Position numbers and translations under genes: made by a program. A DNA stretch of 64,000 bases from Pollenia angustigena (taxonomy: Eukaryota > Arthropoda > Insecta > Diptera > Polleniidae). This document shows, one piece after another, positions 1-10,604 of the stretch. Below the pieces are notes generated by a model, which saw nothing but the letters and a program-made list of their open reading frames with translations, did no database searches and was not told the DNA's origin. The stretch covers positions 252,180,830-252,244,829 of the forward strand of contig OV884057.1 in assembly GCA_930367215.1 (NCBI GenBank). The letters are read 5' to 3'. Position 1 is the stretch's first letter, and every line of letters starts with the position of its first letter.

Positions 1-1175
1 TAATTTTGGCTCGTCACAGTTTGATAGGACTAGAAAAGACACTGGGAAATTTTGTGAAGATCGGTCCATAATTTACCCTAGGCACCATCTTTCTCCCGAA
101 AAACATTTAACTACGCCTAAAACCGTAAAAAATAATGCTATCATAACAAAATTTGGTACATCACATTGTTATTTGGACTAAAAGTAAGACTATAAATTTT
201 CGTGAAGATCGGTCCATAATTTACCATAGGCCTCAAATAAATCCTTCTCCCGGAAAACAGTTTAATGCCCCTAAAACCTCAAAAATAATGCTATCATAAC
301 AAAATTTGGTACATGAAAGTTTTACAGGACTAGAAACAAAACTTCGTGCCTAAAATATAATAACTAATGCTATCATATTAGAAATAAGTGCGTCACAGTT
401 TCATAGGACTAGAAATGACACTGTGAAATTTCGCAAAGATCGGTCCATAATTTACCCTAGGCGCCATAAAAACCCTTCTTCCGGAAAACAATTAAGTATG
501 CATAAAACCGTACAAAATAATGCTTTCAGAATAAAATTTAATGCTTCACAGTTTTATATGACTAGATTATTAAATATTATGATGACCGGTCCATAATTTA
601 ATATACATAGGTCCCAAATTAATCTCTGGTTAATTAATAAAATATGCCTAAAACCATAGTAGATATAGATATTGCGGTAAACTTTCTTCCAACTTTACTT
701 CATATGGCCAGAAGAAATATTATGCAATTTTGTCATATACGTTCCATTATTTACCTTAGATCCCATTTTAACAGCCTTCTGAAATTCACTGCAAACGCTT
801 AAACTAATTGCACCGCTGTATTGAAATCTATGTTTTTTAAATACCAGAAATCACTCTGCATAATTTTGGGATGATTGGTTCATAGCTTACCATGGCCCCA
901 ATATTAATTTCCCTCCTGAAAATCATTGAAGTTCGGCTTAAACTGTTACGAATCATGATATTTTACTAAAGCAAGTGAAAATTGCTAAAAAAAGCATTAA
1001 ACTTTCTGATTGTCGGTCAATAATTTAATATATGTCTAAGCCGCAACCAATATTAATGCAGATGTATATTTTTATAAAGATGAATTAATAATAAATAGAT
1101 ATCATACAGATATAGCTCCTAAAACATTCGAACTGTCGGTGGAGGGCACAGCCGAATATAGAACTCTATCTTGTT
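1..1175 (+). mobile_element. DINE-1-like (Helentron-derived) element, family A, 5' end cut by window edge
   Basis: The stretch is built of degenerate units of about 150-170 bp. Each carries a CGGTCCATAATTTACC box, a TCCCGGAAAACAGTTTA box, then AATAATGCTATCATAACAAA and a TTTATAGGACTAGAAATGA box. It ends in GGTGGAGGGCACAGCCGAAT followed by an ACTCTATCTTGTT terminus near 1175. The same unit array and terminus recur at 16637-18237, 45481-46800 and 53349-54773. Known of the family: DINE-1/HINE elements are non-autonomous Helentron derivatives of flies with a GTCT-type core and a stem-loop near a ...CTTGTT end. No coding capacity is visible. The start lies outside the window. Confidence 0.8.
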
Positions 1176-1961
1176 AAAAAAAATGTTGTAAAATAATCGT
1201 TGTTATCACTTGATTTTGGTATAATAACTTTTTATTAAAATATGTTTTTAAAGATTTTTGTCAAATTTTTTTTAAGAATAACATACATAAATGATTTTTC
1301 AAAAATTTTTTCCTAAACTCTTAAGAAAGTTTTCGTGTCAAAGACTTTGCAACAAAAGCCCTGGTCAGAAATGCGGTAATGCCCTGTATCTGTTGCTCAT
1401 CTGTGTTTAGGTTGCGATGCTCATTCAAAACAGCCGATGCCTATGGTTTTTTGCTGCGCAGTTTGGTTATATCATTGGACACATTAGGCTCTTATAATTT
1501 TTATAATGTGTGTTATAAACATGTTTTCGCATCATCTGCTTTTGTTTTATAGTTTCAAACAGCTGACATTTGCCGTAATGATGTATTTACCAACGCGCTT
1601 CGCAACCAATGCAGTGCAGTGATGCGGTTCCAAATAGGCCGAAATTAAAATTTGTTCTAAATATTAGTAAAAAAAATATATTTACTAAAAATGTTAAAAA
1701 AAATATGCATTAAAAATGTTTTTCTTACTAATTTGACTTCGATAGTGATATCGATAGTATTGGAAGTCTTTAAATATCGAAAATATCCATAAGAAAAATA
1801 TCGATATCGATAGTATCACAGCACTAAACATGCTCCGTTTTATGTTTATTGTGCCAGTTAATTTCATAATTTCCTTTTGACCAAATTTTTTTTTAATTCT
1901 TCATTATCAAAAATAACAATTTTAAATTATTAAGAAACATTTCCTAATAAGATCATTAATA
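1176..1961. other. No gene seen; cluster of ATCGAT palindromes
   Basis: AT-rich DNA without coding signal. At 1747-1757 and 1798-1813 there are overlapping TATCGATA-type palindromes in two similar 20-bp contexts. TATCGATA is the DREF/BEAF-32 recognition word in Drosophila, but no promoter or transcript start can be argued here. A terminal fragment of a transposon is an equal possibility. Confidence 0.4.
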
Positions 1962-2396
1962 GGGTGGTTACAAGAAATCAATGTTGGATTTTCCATCGGC
2001 GCAACCGCCTAATATGTGCCAAAAGCATAAAAAAAATAGGGGAAAACAGTGATTTTTCACTAAAATTCGTATTTCTTTGTTCTTAATTAATGCTAAATAT
2101 CACTTTATCTATTGGTATAAGGAACAAAACTATTAATATCAAAATTAATAAGAATAAAATTTCCTATAAAACCAGACTCTACTTAGGTTCCTAGAATGAA
2201 TGGTTTCGGTTATAAAGGCAAGGAAATCCGAATTTTAGTGAAAAATCGCCGTTTTTCCTTAATTTATTCTCAACGAGTCACATGTTAGCGTTATCCGATT
2301 AAGCTGAAACTTTTTCAATCGCATTTTTTATGCTTTTGGCACATATTAGGCGGTTGCGCCGATGGAAAATCCAACATTGATTTCTTGTAACCACCC
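1962..2396. mobile_element. TA-flanked MITE with about 72-bp terminal inverted repeats
   Basis: The ends are near-perfect inverted repeats of about 72 bp (1962-2034 and 2324-2396), beginning GGGTGGTTACAAGAAATCAA. The insertion is flanked by TA on both sides (1960-1961 and 2397-2398). An AAT duplication is an alternative reading one base out. A second inverted pair (GATTTTTCACTAAAATTCG and its complement) lies inside, so the whole 435 bp can fold. A TA duplication points to the Tc1/mariner superfamily. There is no transposase. Confidence 0.75.
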
Positions 2397-2484
2397 TAAT
2401 CATTATGTTAACAAAAATAAGAAACTTAAAATTTAAATAAACTAGTTTTTCTGAAAAGTTTTATCTGCATAAAAGTGAAACTAA

Positions 2485-2673
2485 AGCTTCGTACAGACGA
2501 TGGTCAGATATTACAATATTGTCATTTTTCTGACAATGGTGCCATTGTCAGATGCATTAATTTTACACATCTGCCAAATGAAAATTAGCTTACAATGTTC
2601 AGACAGTTGCTAGACATTTTTAGGCAATTTTAATGACAACATTGTAAGATCTGACCATCGTCTGTACGAAGCT
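2485..2673. mobile_element. Short MITE with TAA target duplication (PIF/Harbinger-like)
   Basis: Terminal inverted repeats AGCTTCGTACAGACGATGGT and complement bound 189 bp. TAA lies directly outside both ends (2482-2484 and 2674-2676). The interior contains further inverted words around TGTCAGA and ACAATGTT. A 3-bp TWA duplication is characteristic of PIF/Harbinger elements; assignment rests on that alone. Confidence 0.75.
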
Positions 2674-2676
2674 TAA

Positions 2677-3489
2677 GCATTTAATTTTAATCCTTTAAGG
2701 GTTGGCAAGTTGCAATTAAGTGAATCAGGGGGAGTATTTAAGAGATAAAAAAAAAAAAGATTTTATTGAGCAACATGCTAAGGCGGAGCAAAAACCAACA
2801 ACAAACAACAAAAAAAAAAAATTTTATAAAATGTGTAATAAAAAGCTGTTAAAAATAATTAAATTTGTCACTGTAAATGTGCTGCAATTTATGTTCCTGA
2901 TGTTTTTCTTTGTGTTGTTGTTGGCGTTCGTTGCGTTTTATTCATATGCCAGGCTTTTAAACTTTGTTAGTGGCTCAGTCAGGCAGTCAGTCAATTGGCT
3001 TTTTTTTTGTTGAATTAAAAAGAGTGTGAGTATAAAAACTTGTATTCGCGTGGAAGGGTATAAGTACTCGTAATCACTGAGGTTGAAAGGTAAAAAAAAA
3101 ATAAAAATTTAAAAAAAATTCTTTAACACCCACTTTTGACGCGCTTTTTTGCAGATGAAATGAAAAACAGCAACTAAAGCAGTAACAAAAAAAAAAAAAA
3201 AAAAAAAAAAACATCAGTTAATAAATAATTACACAACAAGTATTTTATTCTCCTTTCAAAACAATAAACAGCCAGTGTGTTCAATGAATGAAAGTGTGAA
3301 GGAACTTGTCATAGATATATTGACATGAGCAACAACCAAGGGACTAACTAAGGCTCGGTACTAATACTTGCAAAAGTGTATGTGTTTGTGTATGCGTTTT
3401 AGTTTGATGTTTTTGTGCTTCAGATATAAAATGTTGGCTGGTATTGTTGTATTATTATATTTTTATTATTTATTATTATTATATTTATA
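2677..3489. other. No gene seen; poly-A tracts
   Basis: AT-rich DNA with A-runs (2747-2757, 2810-2820, 3187-3210) and a TTATTATT-rich stretch at 3448-3487. A 97-codon open frame here is low-complexity Lys/Phe sequence with no recognisable domain and is not called. Confidence 0.5.
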
Positions 3490-4472
3490 CACGCAGAGAA
3501 AAACCATGTTTAAATAGTAGCATTTTTCCAGAAAAAGTTGAATAAAAAAATAATTTCCACAACAGCAGGGTCCGAAATTTTCAGTAGCTTCCTAAAAATC
3601 AAATAAAAGCAGTTTTCGTCACTAACACGTTAAACAAATAGTAAGCAGCTCCCCCCAGACCCTACTTTTCAAAATGACCATCACCTGGCCGGTAGTCTAC
3701 AAATGTAGACACCATATAAAATGTATGGAAATTCACATCACTCTCTTACTTAACTCAATTTTTTTGTATGTAGTATTTTTTTTTACCTTTTGCTTTCTAG
3801 TTCACGTTTGTGTATGCATCAGTGATGCCAACAATAGGGATTTTTCGGATAATTTCAAGCGTAGGAAAAAAGGACAGATTTTTAGTTTTAAGGCAAATGA
3901 GGGAATTTTCAAAAGATTATTTCATTTTCAATACATTTGGGCTATTCACAAAGTGTGCTATCAAGTCATATCTTCATAATGTCCTAAATAAAATTTTACA
4001 AATGTTTAAAAAAATATTGTTGTGTTTGAAACAAAATAAAAATTTTAATGCTGTGTTCATTATTTCGTCGTAACTGTACATTAGAAATCTAAGTTATAAG
4101 CGCTTGCCCACAGCAGTCATATATATTTCTTGTCATTATTTTAAGACATATGACTTTACAACTTTATGACTACCTTGTGAATAGACCAATTGTGTAAAAT
4201 ACGTCAATATTCGTAATATTTTCATTTATATATAAAAATTTTTCATATTCAATAGCATTTAAGTACATATGTAGTATTTTTTAATAGAAACCTTTTACTA
4301 CGAGTCCTTACAGCATGGCAATCTTCAATAATTGCCAAAACCAATACTCGGGCTCGCAGTTGCGAACTGTTCTCTTATTTTTTGCTATTTGCATTCGCAC
4401 TCACATTCGCTAATGTGTATGCGTATAATTAAAGCGAATATTTTATAAAAAAAATAATCGCACCTTCTTAAC

Positions 4473-4660
4473 CAGTGATAGCCACTCCATAGCTCCGCGA
4501 GGCAGTCAATAATCATATTTTTCACACAGACACGGACGGCAATTCACATGTATACAACAAATTTGTTCGTTCCAAGACATCAGACTATCATCAGTTTCTG
4601 CGAACGCACACTAGCACATAATATCTTTGTGTGCGTGCGTTCGGGGCTTGGTTATCACTG
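4473..4660. mobile_element. hAT-like MITE nested in the 3820-6721 element
   Basis: Ends CAGTGATAGCCA and TGGTTATCACTG form a short inverted repeat around 188 bp. Flanking octamers TTCTTAAC and TTCTAAAA agree at only five or six positions, so the target duplication is weak. The inside contains GC-richer sequence than its surroundings and no open frame of note. Confidence 0.45.
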
Positions 4661-5293
4661 TTCTAAAACTAAGAGAAATCAAAAAATACAATTTCGAAAT
4701 TTTAAAAAACTTTTAATGAAAACTTTATTTTTATATGGTACCTCAAGTTTGCATAAAATTATTTGAAATGTAATTCTACGAAAGAAAAATTCTTTTGCAT
4801 TTCGGAAATAGGCAGTGGTATTAAAAAAAAATTATTTGAAATAAGTATTCTTGAAAAATGTAAAGATCTTTAAAAAGGAAAAAAGATTAGGAAATGAAAA
4901 ATCGAATACGAAATTTGACTATGTTTTGTGTCGAGATTAAAGAATCTAGATTAAAGAATAAATCTGCCCAAATTTAAATTTGTCACAGCATTTACTTATT
5001 TATTTTGGTTTTTTTCTTGTTGTTAATAAATGCTTTTATTATAATATGTTAACGAAATAGAAACTGGGAATTATTTCCTTCCGAAGGTTACTTTTTTATA
5101 TTATATTCAACATTTTTCATTTTTCGAATTTATTCTATGAGCTAAATTTCAGTTATGTATTTTATAAAGCTTTTTTGTAATAGTTATATTCCTTCAATTT
5201 TTCAGAAATGACTTTATAAACTACCAGACTATTATATTTTATTTTCTTTTTACATTTTACCTTAGCCTTCCTGTGGAAAGCAATGAGGTATAT

Positions 5294-6152
5294 GGCGGCA
5301 TGAAATAACCCCCCAAAAAAATAATGAAATAACCCCCCAAAATTTTGTACAGAAAACAACAAAAACGATTTTTGGGGGGTTATTTCATTTTGTTTGGGGT
5401 GTTATTTCATTTTTATAATTGGGGCATTATTTCATATGAAATTATCCCCCAAAAAATCGTTATGAAATAAAGCCCCAATAAATTTTTTGGGGTATTAATT
5501 CATTTTCAAATTTATAATGAAAACGTTTTGGGCGCAAGGATTTATCCACTTTGGTATACAGAACAGCGGCTTCGATAAAAAAAAAGCTGTCCTGCATAGC
5601 CCGCCTTCGGCCGGGCGCAATGGTTTTCTTCTATATAGTATACCAAACATCGGCTTCGCTAACTAAAGCTTATCTGCGTAGCCGGGTCGAGTCGGTATTT
5701 TTATACTATAGAAGAGAAAATGCTGGTGTTATGCAGAAAAGCGTTATCTAGCGAAGCCGGTGTCTGTCATACCATAGAGGAAAAAGTCATTGCGCCCGGC
5801 CGAAGGCCGGCTATGCAGAAAAGCCTTAGTTGGCGGAGCTTGTGTTTGGAATATCATACCATGATATATATCGCGTGATTCTTTAAAGCAAAACTGTATA
5901 ATTATTTGCATAACATATATTGGGCCTTTATTTCATTTCATTTCAGAAATTGGAGTTTTATTTCAATGAAATAAGCCCCCAAAAATTAGGGAATTATTTC
6001 GTTTTTGTTTGGGGCGTTATTGCATTTCGTTGGGGCTAATTTCATTTTCAAAATTGGGGCTTTATTGCATATGAAATAAGGCCCCACGCTTTGGGGGGTT
6101 ATTTCATTATTTTTTTGGGGTGCTATATTTTGGGGGGTTATTTCATGCCGCC
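5294..6152. mobile_element. Foldback/Mutator-like element with perfect 9-bp target duplication
   Basis: The ends GGCGGCATGAAATAACCCCC and complement are flanked by an exact 9-bp duplication GAGGTATAT (5285-5293 and 6153-6161). Both arms consist of many variants of a short GGGG(C/T)TATTTCATT word in both orientations. This resembles Drosophila foldback elements, which have repeat-built arms and 9-bp duplications; Mutator-like elements also give 9 bp. The 859-bp element has no transposase. The central 300 bp is unusually GC-rich for the window. Confidence 0.75.
5530..5850. repeat. GC-rich inverted core of the foldback element
   Basis: GCCCGCCTTCGGCCGGGCGC near 5600 is mirrored by GCGCCCGGCCGAAGGCCGGC near 5799. 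Around them are repeated words CGGCTTCG, AAAGC and CTGCATAGCC in both orientations, and TATAGTATACC-like boxes. The core can form strong stems and contrasts sharply with the AT-rich arms. No protein is suggested. Confidence 0.6.
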
Positions 6153-6899
6153 GAGGTATATTGAATGTACAGAAAAATTTACAATTATTAGACACCAGCA
6201 GAATATAATGCATTTTCTGGCCCGCTACGGCCTTCGTCAGCATTCTTTGTGTCTCACTGAATAGTGTTACTTTATAAATTGAATGTATTTAACTCAACTA
6301 TTTTAACAAACTGGGAATTATTTCGTTCCGAAGGTTACTTTTTTATATTATATTCAACATTTTTAATTTTTCGAATTCTTTCCAAAGGAAGGCTGAGGTA
6401 AAATGTAAAAAGATATACATTATGATAGTCTGGTAGTGTATAAAGTCATTTCTGAAAAATGTAAGGAATATAACTATTACAAAAAAGCTTTATAAAATAC
6501 ATAACTGAAATTTAGCTCATAGAATAAATTCGAAAAGTGAAAAATGTTGAATATAATGTTAACGAAATGTTAACAAAATATGTATTTGTTTGGCTGTTGC
6601 TAAAAACAATAAATTTATAACGTGGGGAAAAGTGTATGAAAATTTTTCTTGGTTGTATGGAAAAAAGGGATTTTTTATAGACACGTAGGGATTTTTTTTT
6701 AAATTTCTCCTGGCTGCACAGGTATGCTAGTGCTTGCATATTTGACTTTAATAGATTTTATAAATATCCATTAAAGTATAAAACTCTGCTTACTAATGTT
6801 TTTTCATTGGTGGACATTGTTTTCCATACAAATACATATTTGCTACAAATGTAGACTTCCGACGGCCAACGTAAGTTTACAATCCCGAGTACATAAAGG

Positions 6900-7300
6900 T
6901 TAAATTATTGTTAGCGACAACTATATTATGGTTAAAATAGTCCTCAATCAAGAACCCACAACCATATTATGGTTGCCTCTAAACATGTTATGGTTAAATA
7001 TGACAATAATTGGGTTTTAAATTAACAATAGTATTTTCCTCTTTTCCAAGAGCAACATGCTATGGTTGAAAACCAACCATGCTATTATAAGTGTTAAACA
7101 TATTTTAGTTATTATAAACCATAACATGTTCGTCGGCAACCATAGTATGGTTGTGGCCTCTCGATGGATTATTAATTTTTTTTTCACCATAATATAGTTA
7201 TCGGTAATAATAATTTAATTAAATTAAACATAATATGCTTAAAATTTTCTTTAACAATAGTGTTGTTGGAGGTGACTATATTTAAATATATTTTTTCTCT
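6900..7300. repeat. Array of ACCATAATATGGTT-type palindromic words
   Basis: At least eight variants of an AACCATA(A/T)TATGGTT palindrome occur at irregular spacing, followed by TATTTTTTCTCTG. A related array lies at 61980-62308, and the same words occur near the ends of the 54774-58684 element. This is probably the subterminal repeat region of that element family. Confidence 0.6.
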
Positions 7301-7305
7301 GGGCT

Positions 7306-7714
7306 TATATTCTTGTTTTTGTTTTTGATTTTTTTTTCTCCTAAACTTTTTTGATGCTTTTCACATTCACACACAGATCAAAAAACATAAACATTAATTT
7401 GTAGATTTTCTTAGATATTTATCCATTTGATATCCTGGAGAATAGACAGGCAGCCAGAAAACCCAATTGGGTGCAGCAGCTACATCTCTCTGGCATTAGT
7501 TGGAATCATTTTATCAGGCTCTACTAAAGCTAGATTAATTTAATGTAACCTTGTAAAAGGTTTGATGATATCCCGGTAGATTTTTTGTTTTTTTTTTTTT
7601 TTTGTTTTATATGACTCTACTATTATTTTGTCATGATACATCACATGTAGTTATAGGTCTAAATTTAATGTCGATTGTATTGTGTTTTATTTTCAAATCG
7701 TTTAAGTTCTTTTA
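7306..7714. other. No feature recognised
   Basis: AT-rich DNA with T-runs (7586-7603). No coding signal or repeat end was seen. Confidence 0.5.
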
Positions 7715-8782
7715 TACCGTGTTCAGATATGCATCTTAATTGAGTTTTACGCAATAAATGCCATTATTGAGCTCAATTATCCATACAAAATTGCAATTTA
7801 GTTATTGCTCAATTAATACGAAATTGTTATAAATATTGAGTAAAATTAAAATGCGACACTGTAACAAGTGTGTTTATTACGCAAAACACAACTAACTAAA
7901 CAGTGTTTTGACATTTGGCAAATGAAATTACAACAAAAAAAGGCCCATCCATTTGGTCTGCGCAAAAACCAGATGTTTATTCCTTACAGTAGTGCGATTC
8001 ACTAACTTTTATAACGATAATCGAATCGTTAAAATAAGTATATAGAAAATTTATCGAATATGCTATTCTGTAAAATTTTTAACGATATTCGCTGTCGTTT
8101 AAAGTCAACTGTTACTTTAAGCAATTTTTTTGTCGTTATCTTAGCGACAATAATTTAGTTTGTTATGTTTAAAATAGCTTACATACATACATACAAAGAT
8201 ATATTCACATGTATATGTATGAACAAAAACAAAATAATAAATTTAAAATTTGCAAAAAGAAAGCAAATTAAGAACAAAAATAAAATTCTAAATGTAAAAT
8301 TCACAAAAAAAAATATAAAACCACAAATTAACCATTCGTCTTACTTATGAGTCTGGCCAGACCTTTTTCAGTGCATTTTGAATGAAAAAATATGTGTAAC
8401 AAGGGGGGTTAAGAACAATTTCATATGTTTTTATTTTATTCTCTTTTGTGCTTTTCGTTGTTTTTTAACATTTTGTAGACAGAGATGTTACAAAAAAAAA
8501 AACAGCTGTGTACTATCGTTAAAGAAAATTACAGAATCACACTATCGTTACTGCAAGCGAATATAAATGTCGACAAATATTACGATTGTCGGATCGATAA
8601 AAGTTAGTGAATCGCACCACAGATGTCAAAAGTTGTTTACATTTTCTTATACATGTACATTTCTTTTTACGTTGAATGTTGTATGTAGTAGTAATATAAA
8701 TTGAGTTAACTTAATTGTGTATATGTGAACAGCAAGAATACCGAATATTGACTCAATAAAAAAGGTATATCTGAACACGGTA
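7715..8782. mobile_element. TTA-flanked TIR element (PIF/Harbinger-like), host of a second element
   Basis: Inverted ends TACCGTGTTCAGATAT are flanked by TTA (7712-7714 and 8783-8785). Inside each end is a related TATTGAGT/ACTCAATA word, so the inverted match extends weakly past the first 18 bp. The interior from 7992 to 8617 is a different inverted-repeat element. Small open frames at 8165-8566 are Lys/Asn-rich and not convincing. Confidence 0.7.
7992..8617. mobile_element. Inverted-repeat element nested in 7715-8782
   Basis: Ends GTGCGATTCACTAACTTTTA and its complement bound about 626 bp and lie wholly inside the TTA-flanked element, so this is the younger insertion. The target duplication is not clear: an ACAG word lies close to each end but not at matching offsets. 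CGATAATCG and CGATTGTCGG words repeat near both ends. Confidence 0.6.
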
Positions 8783-9547
8783 TTATATATACATAATTTG
8801 TGTTTTAAGAATTTTAAATTTTAACTACAAAAAAAAATAATTTTATTATGCCAATTAGTTTTGTTATTCATTTAAAATTTTCTATTTCCCATATGTTTTC
8901 AAAGAATTAAAAAATCAAATTTGAGGTTTTGGGGTTGATGGTATAACTTTTGTGTGTTTTTTTTTTAAATTTTGAGTTTAAAGTTTTTAAATTCTTATTT
9001 CAGTTTAAAAACCTGCGATTTGAGTATAATTTTATTTAACATTTTAAGGTTCTTTAACTCCCAATTTGTAAAAGACGAATGAAATTATTTCTTAGATTCT
9101 GGTTCTAACGGTTACTTTTTGATGTTGTTGTGCATTCGCCATTATTTAGCTGATCACCAATACCGATTGCACAATATGTAACAATAATTCATAATTTTCA
9201 TTTTTCAAATAATAATAATTTAAACACACTATAAAATGGTTTGTTGCCTTTTAGTTTGATATAAACTGGTGTGGCACAAACGTATCCCGGGTGTGTGTTT
9301 ACGTAAGTGTCGAATTTGGAAGGTCGTAGCTCCTGAACCACTGATCCGAATTTCATCAAATAACCTTTAAACAATTAGATCCGAAATCTCCATTCCTTAA
9401 GTTAAGCCGTTCCTCAGTTACAGCACTGCAAAGTTGCTAGTGGATACATTTGTACCCGGGTGTGTGTTCTAGGGTTAAACTGATTTTCCCGTTACTTTTA
9501 TGTTTTAAGCCTTCCGTTACTAGTTGTTATGTTATGCTAAATTTGTC
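8783..9547. other. No gene; 172-bp-spaced direct word repeat
   Basis: AT-rich DNA. A CCCGGGTGTGTGTT word occurs twice in the same orientation near 9285 and 9457, enclosing unusually GC-balanced sequence. It may be an old element fragment; nothing further is recognised. Confidence 0.4.
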
Positions 9548-10602
9548 ATTTTGTGTGAAATCTTTTTAATATTTATCCAAGACCCCATGAAGGGTATATA
9601 TTCTGGGCCCTTGAGTATTTTTAAGCCGATTTAGCCATGTTCGTCTGTCTGTCCGTCTGTTATAAACACGATCGCTTTGACAAACTCAAAAGAAAAGAAC
9701 AATATAAGTGCCAAATTATTTCTTGTTACCGTATGCAGTTTGAGATTGATATACAGCAAAATCGGTTCTATAAGTGTAGAATTGTGAATCCAAATGTGAA
9801 ACCACCGGTCTAAAAAATTGATAATTTTGTTACCATAACTAACATTAATAGTGGCGGAATGCCACTGAGATTTTGAAAAGTTGTTCCATATGCGTAGAAA
9901 TCACATTGTCAAATAGCACTGTAATTTGAATCTGTTAAACCTTCCTCTCGTTTACAATGCGTAAAACCGTAGCGAATGATGCTGTCATAATAAAATTCGA
10001 TCTGTAACAGTTTTATTAGACTAGCAATTAAACTAGGATATGAGCAGAAAACTACGGCTTCTTCAAATTTGTCCTATAAATCTCTTGTTTTTGCCCATAA
10101 ACTTGCACTTTTTTAAGACTTTAAGTAACTATGGAGAATTGTTTACACTTTCACCCAAAAAAAGCCTTAGGCCCAACGTACCGATTGCTAAGTCCCAATT
10201 CACACGTTGCAAGTCTTATTGATCAGCTTTCTGCTTTATAACGAGAGTGACGAGAGGAAAAGAAACGTTTCTCTCGCACTCTCTCTCGCCTATAAGGTAG
10301 CAAGCTGACCAATAAGACTTGCAACGTGTGAATTGGCACTAAAGGTAGGATTTTATCGGTCGTAGTAACAAGTTGTAATAATGAAAACTTGTGATGTGAA
10401 AAAGGGACTCATTAGAATACTAGGTTTATAAATGACCGAGTGATAGACAAATAACTACCAATATCTCCCCGAAATAATGGTTTGGACACAAAAACGTACA
10501 TACAATATGAGCTTAAGAGTCAAATTTGAATCAAATATTTTTTCTATCAGATCAAGTGGGGTACACAAGTTTCCGCAAGCCCAATGAAGCACTCTTACTT
10601 GT
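9548..10602 (+). mobile_element. DINE-1-like element, family A (with family C-like patch)
   Basis: TATATTCTGGGCCCTTGAGT, the CGTCTGTCTGTCCGTCTGTT core and the CAGCAAAATCGGTTC box match the 16637 copy. From about 10037 the sequence switches to the ATGAGCA-AAAACTACGGCT box typical of family C. An ACTCTTACTTGTT terminus ends at 10602. A MITE (10192-10339) interrupts it. The 5' TATACCCTC end is missing. Confidence 0.65.
10192..10339. mobile_element. MITE with TAA target duplication inside a DINE-like element
   Basis: The 38-bp inverted ends begin GT(C/G)CCAATTCACACGTTG, with TAA outside each end (10189-10191, 10340-10342). The short centre is GA/CT-rich (GAGAGTGACGAGAGG and CTCTCGCACTCTC). It is 148 bp in total, without coding capacity. 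Confidence 0.8.
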
Positions 10603-10604
10603 TT

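Larger units (their letters stand above)
5101..6558. repeat. Large inverted duplication, arms of about 180 bp
   Basis: The segment 5101-5280 is repeated in inverted orientation at 6378-6558 with only scattered differences; landmarks are the ATAAAGCTTTTTTGTAATAG word and the CCTTCCTGTGGAAAG inner edge. In addition the 55 bp at 5063-5117 (ACTGGGAATTATTTC and onward) recur in direct orientation at 6310-6364. The arms bracket the foldback element at 5294-6152. The arrangement suggests a palindromic host element that was then hit by the foldback. Confidence 0.7.
3820..6721. mobile_element. Decayed hAT-type element with imperfect 8-bp target duplication
   Basis: The left end is CAGTGATGCCAACAATAGGG and the right end TTTCTCCTGGCTGCACAG, an imperfect inverted pair starting CAGTG as in many hAT elements. 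The eight bases outside are GTATGCAT (3812-3819) and GTATGCTA (6722-6729), six of eight identical. A shorter relative at 60304-60676 shows segments 3836-3935, 4850-4920 and 6600-6715 in the same order without the large intervening blocks. Later insertions therefore make up most of this copy. No transposase frame was found. Confidence 0.6.
3490..7305. mobile_element. Probable large TIR element of the CACGCAGAGAAAAA family, decayed right end
   Basis: The left end reads TA then CACGCAGAGAAAAACCATG, matching the left end of the well-defined element at 54774-58684. A matching but decayed right end (TTTTTTCTCTG plus four changed bases, then TA) sits at 7302-7307. Between about 6900 and 7290 lie repeats of an ACCATAATATGGTT word, like the subterminal words of the 54774 element. 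If the ends belong together the element is 3816 bp and carries an hAT insertion. The pairing of the ends is inference. Confidence 0.4.

Noticed and set aside
1747..1813. DREF-type promoter
   Set aside because: TATCGATA words alone, without a transcript, downstream exon or further core-promoter signals, are not enough.
2720..3013. 97-codon Lys-rich then hydrophobic frame
   Set aside because: Low-complexity A- and T-run translation without homologous look.
5294..6152. CRISPR-like array of repeated GGGGTTATTTCATT words
   Set aside because: The spacing is irregular, the orientation mixed, and the setting is eukaryotic. It fits foldback arms.
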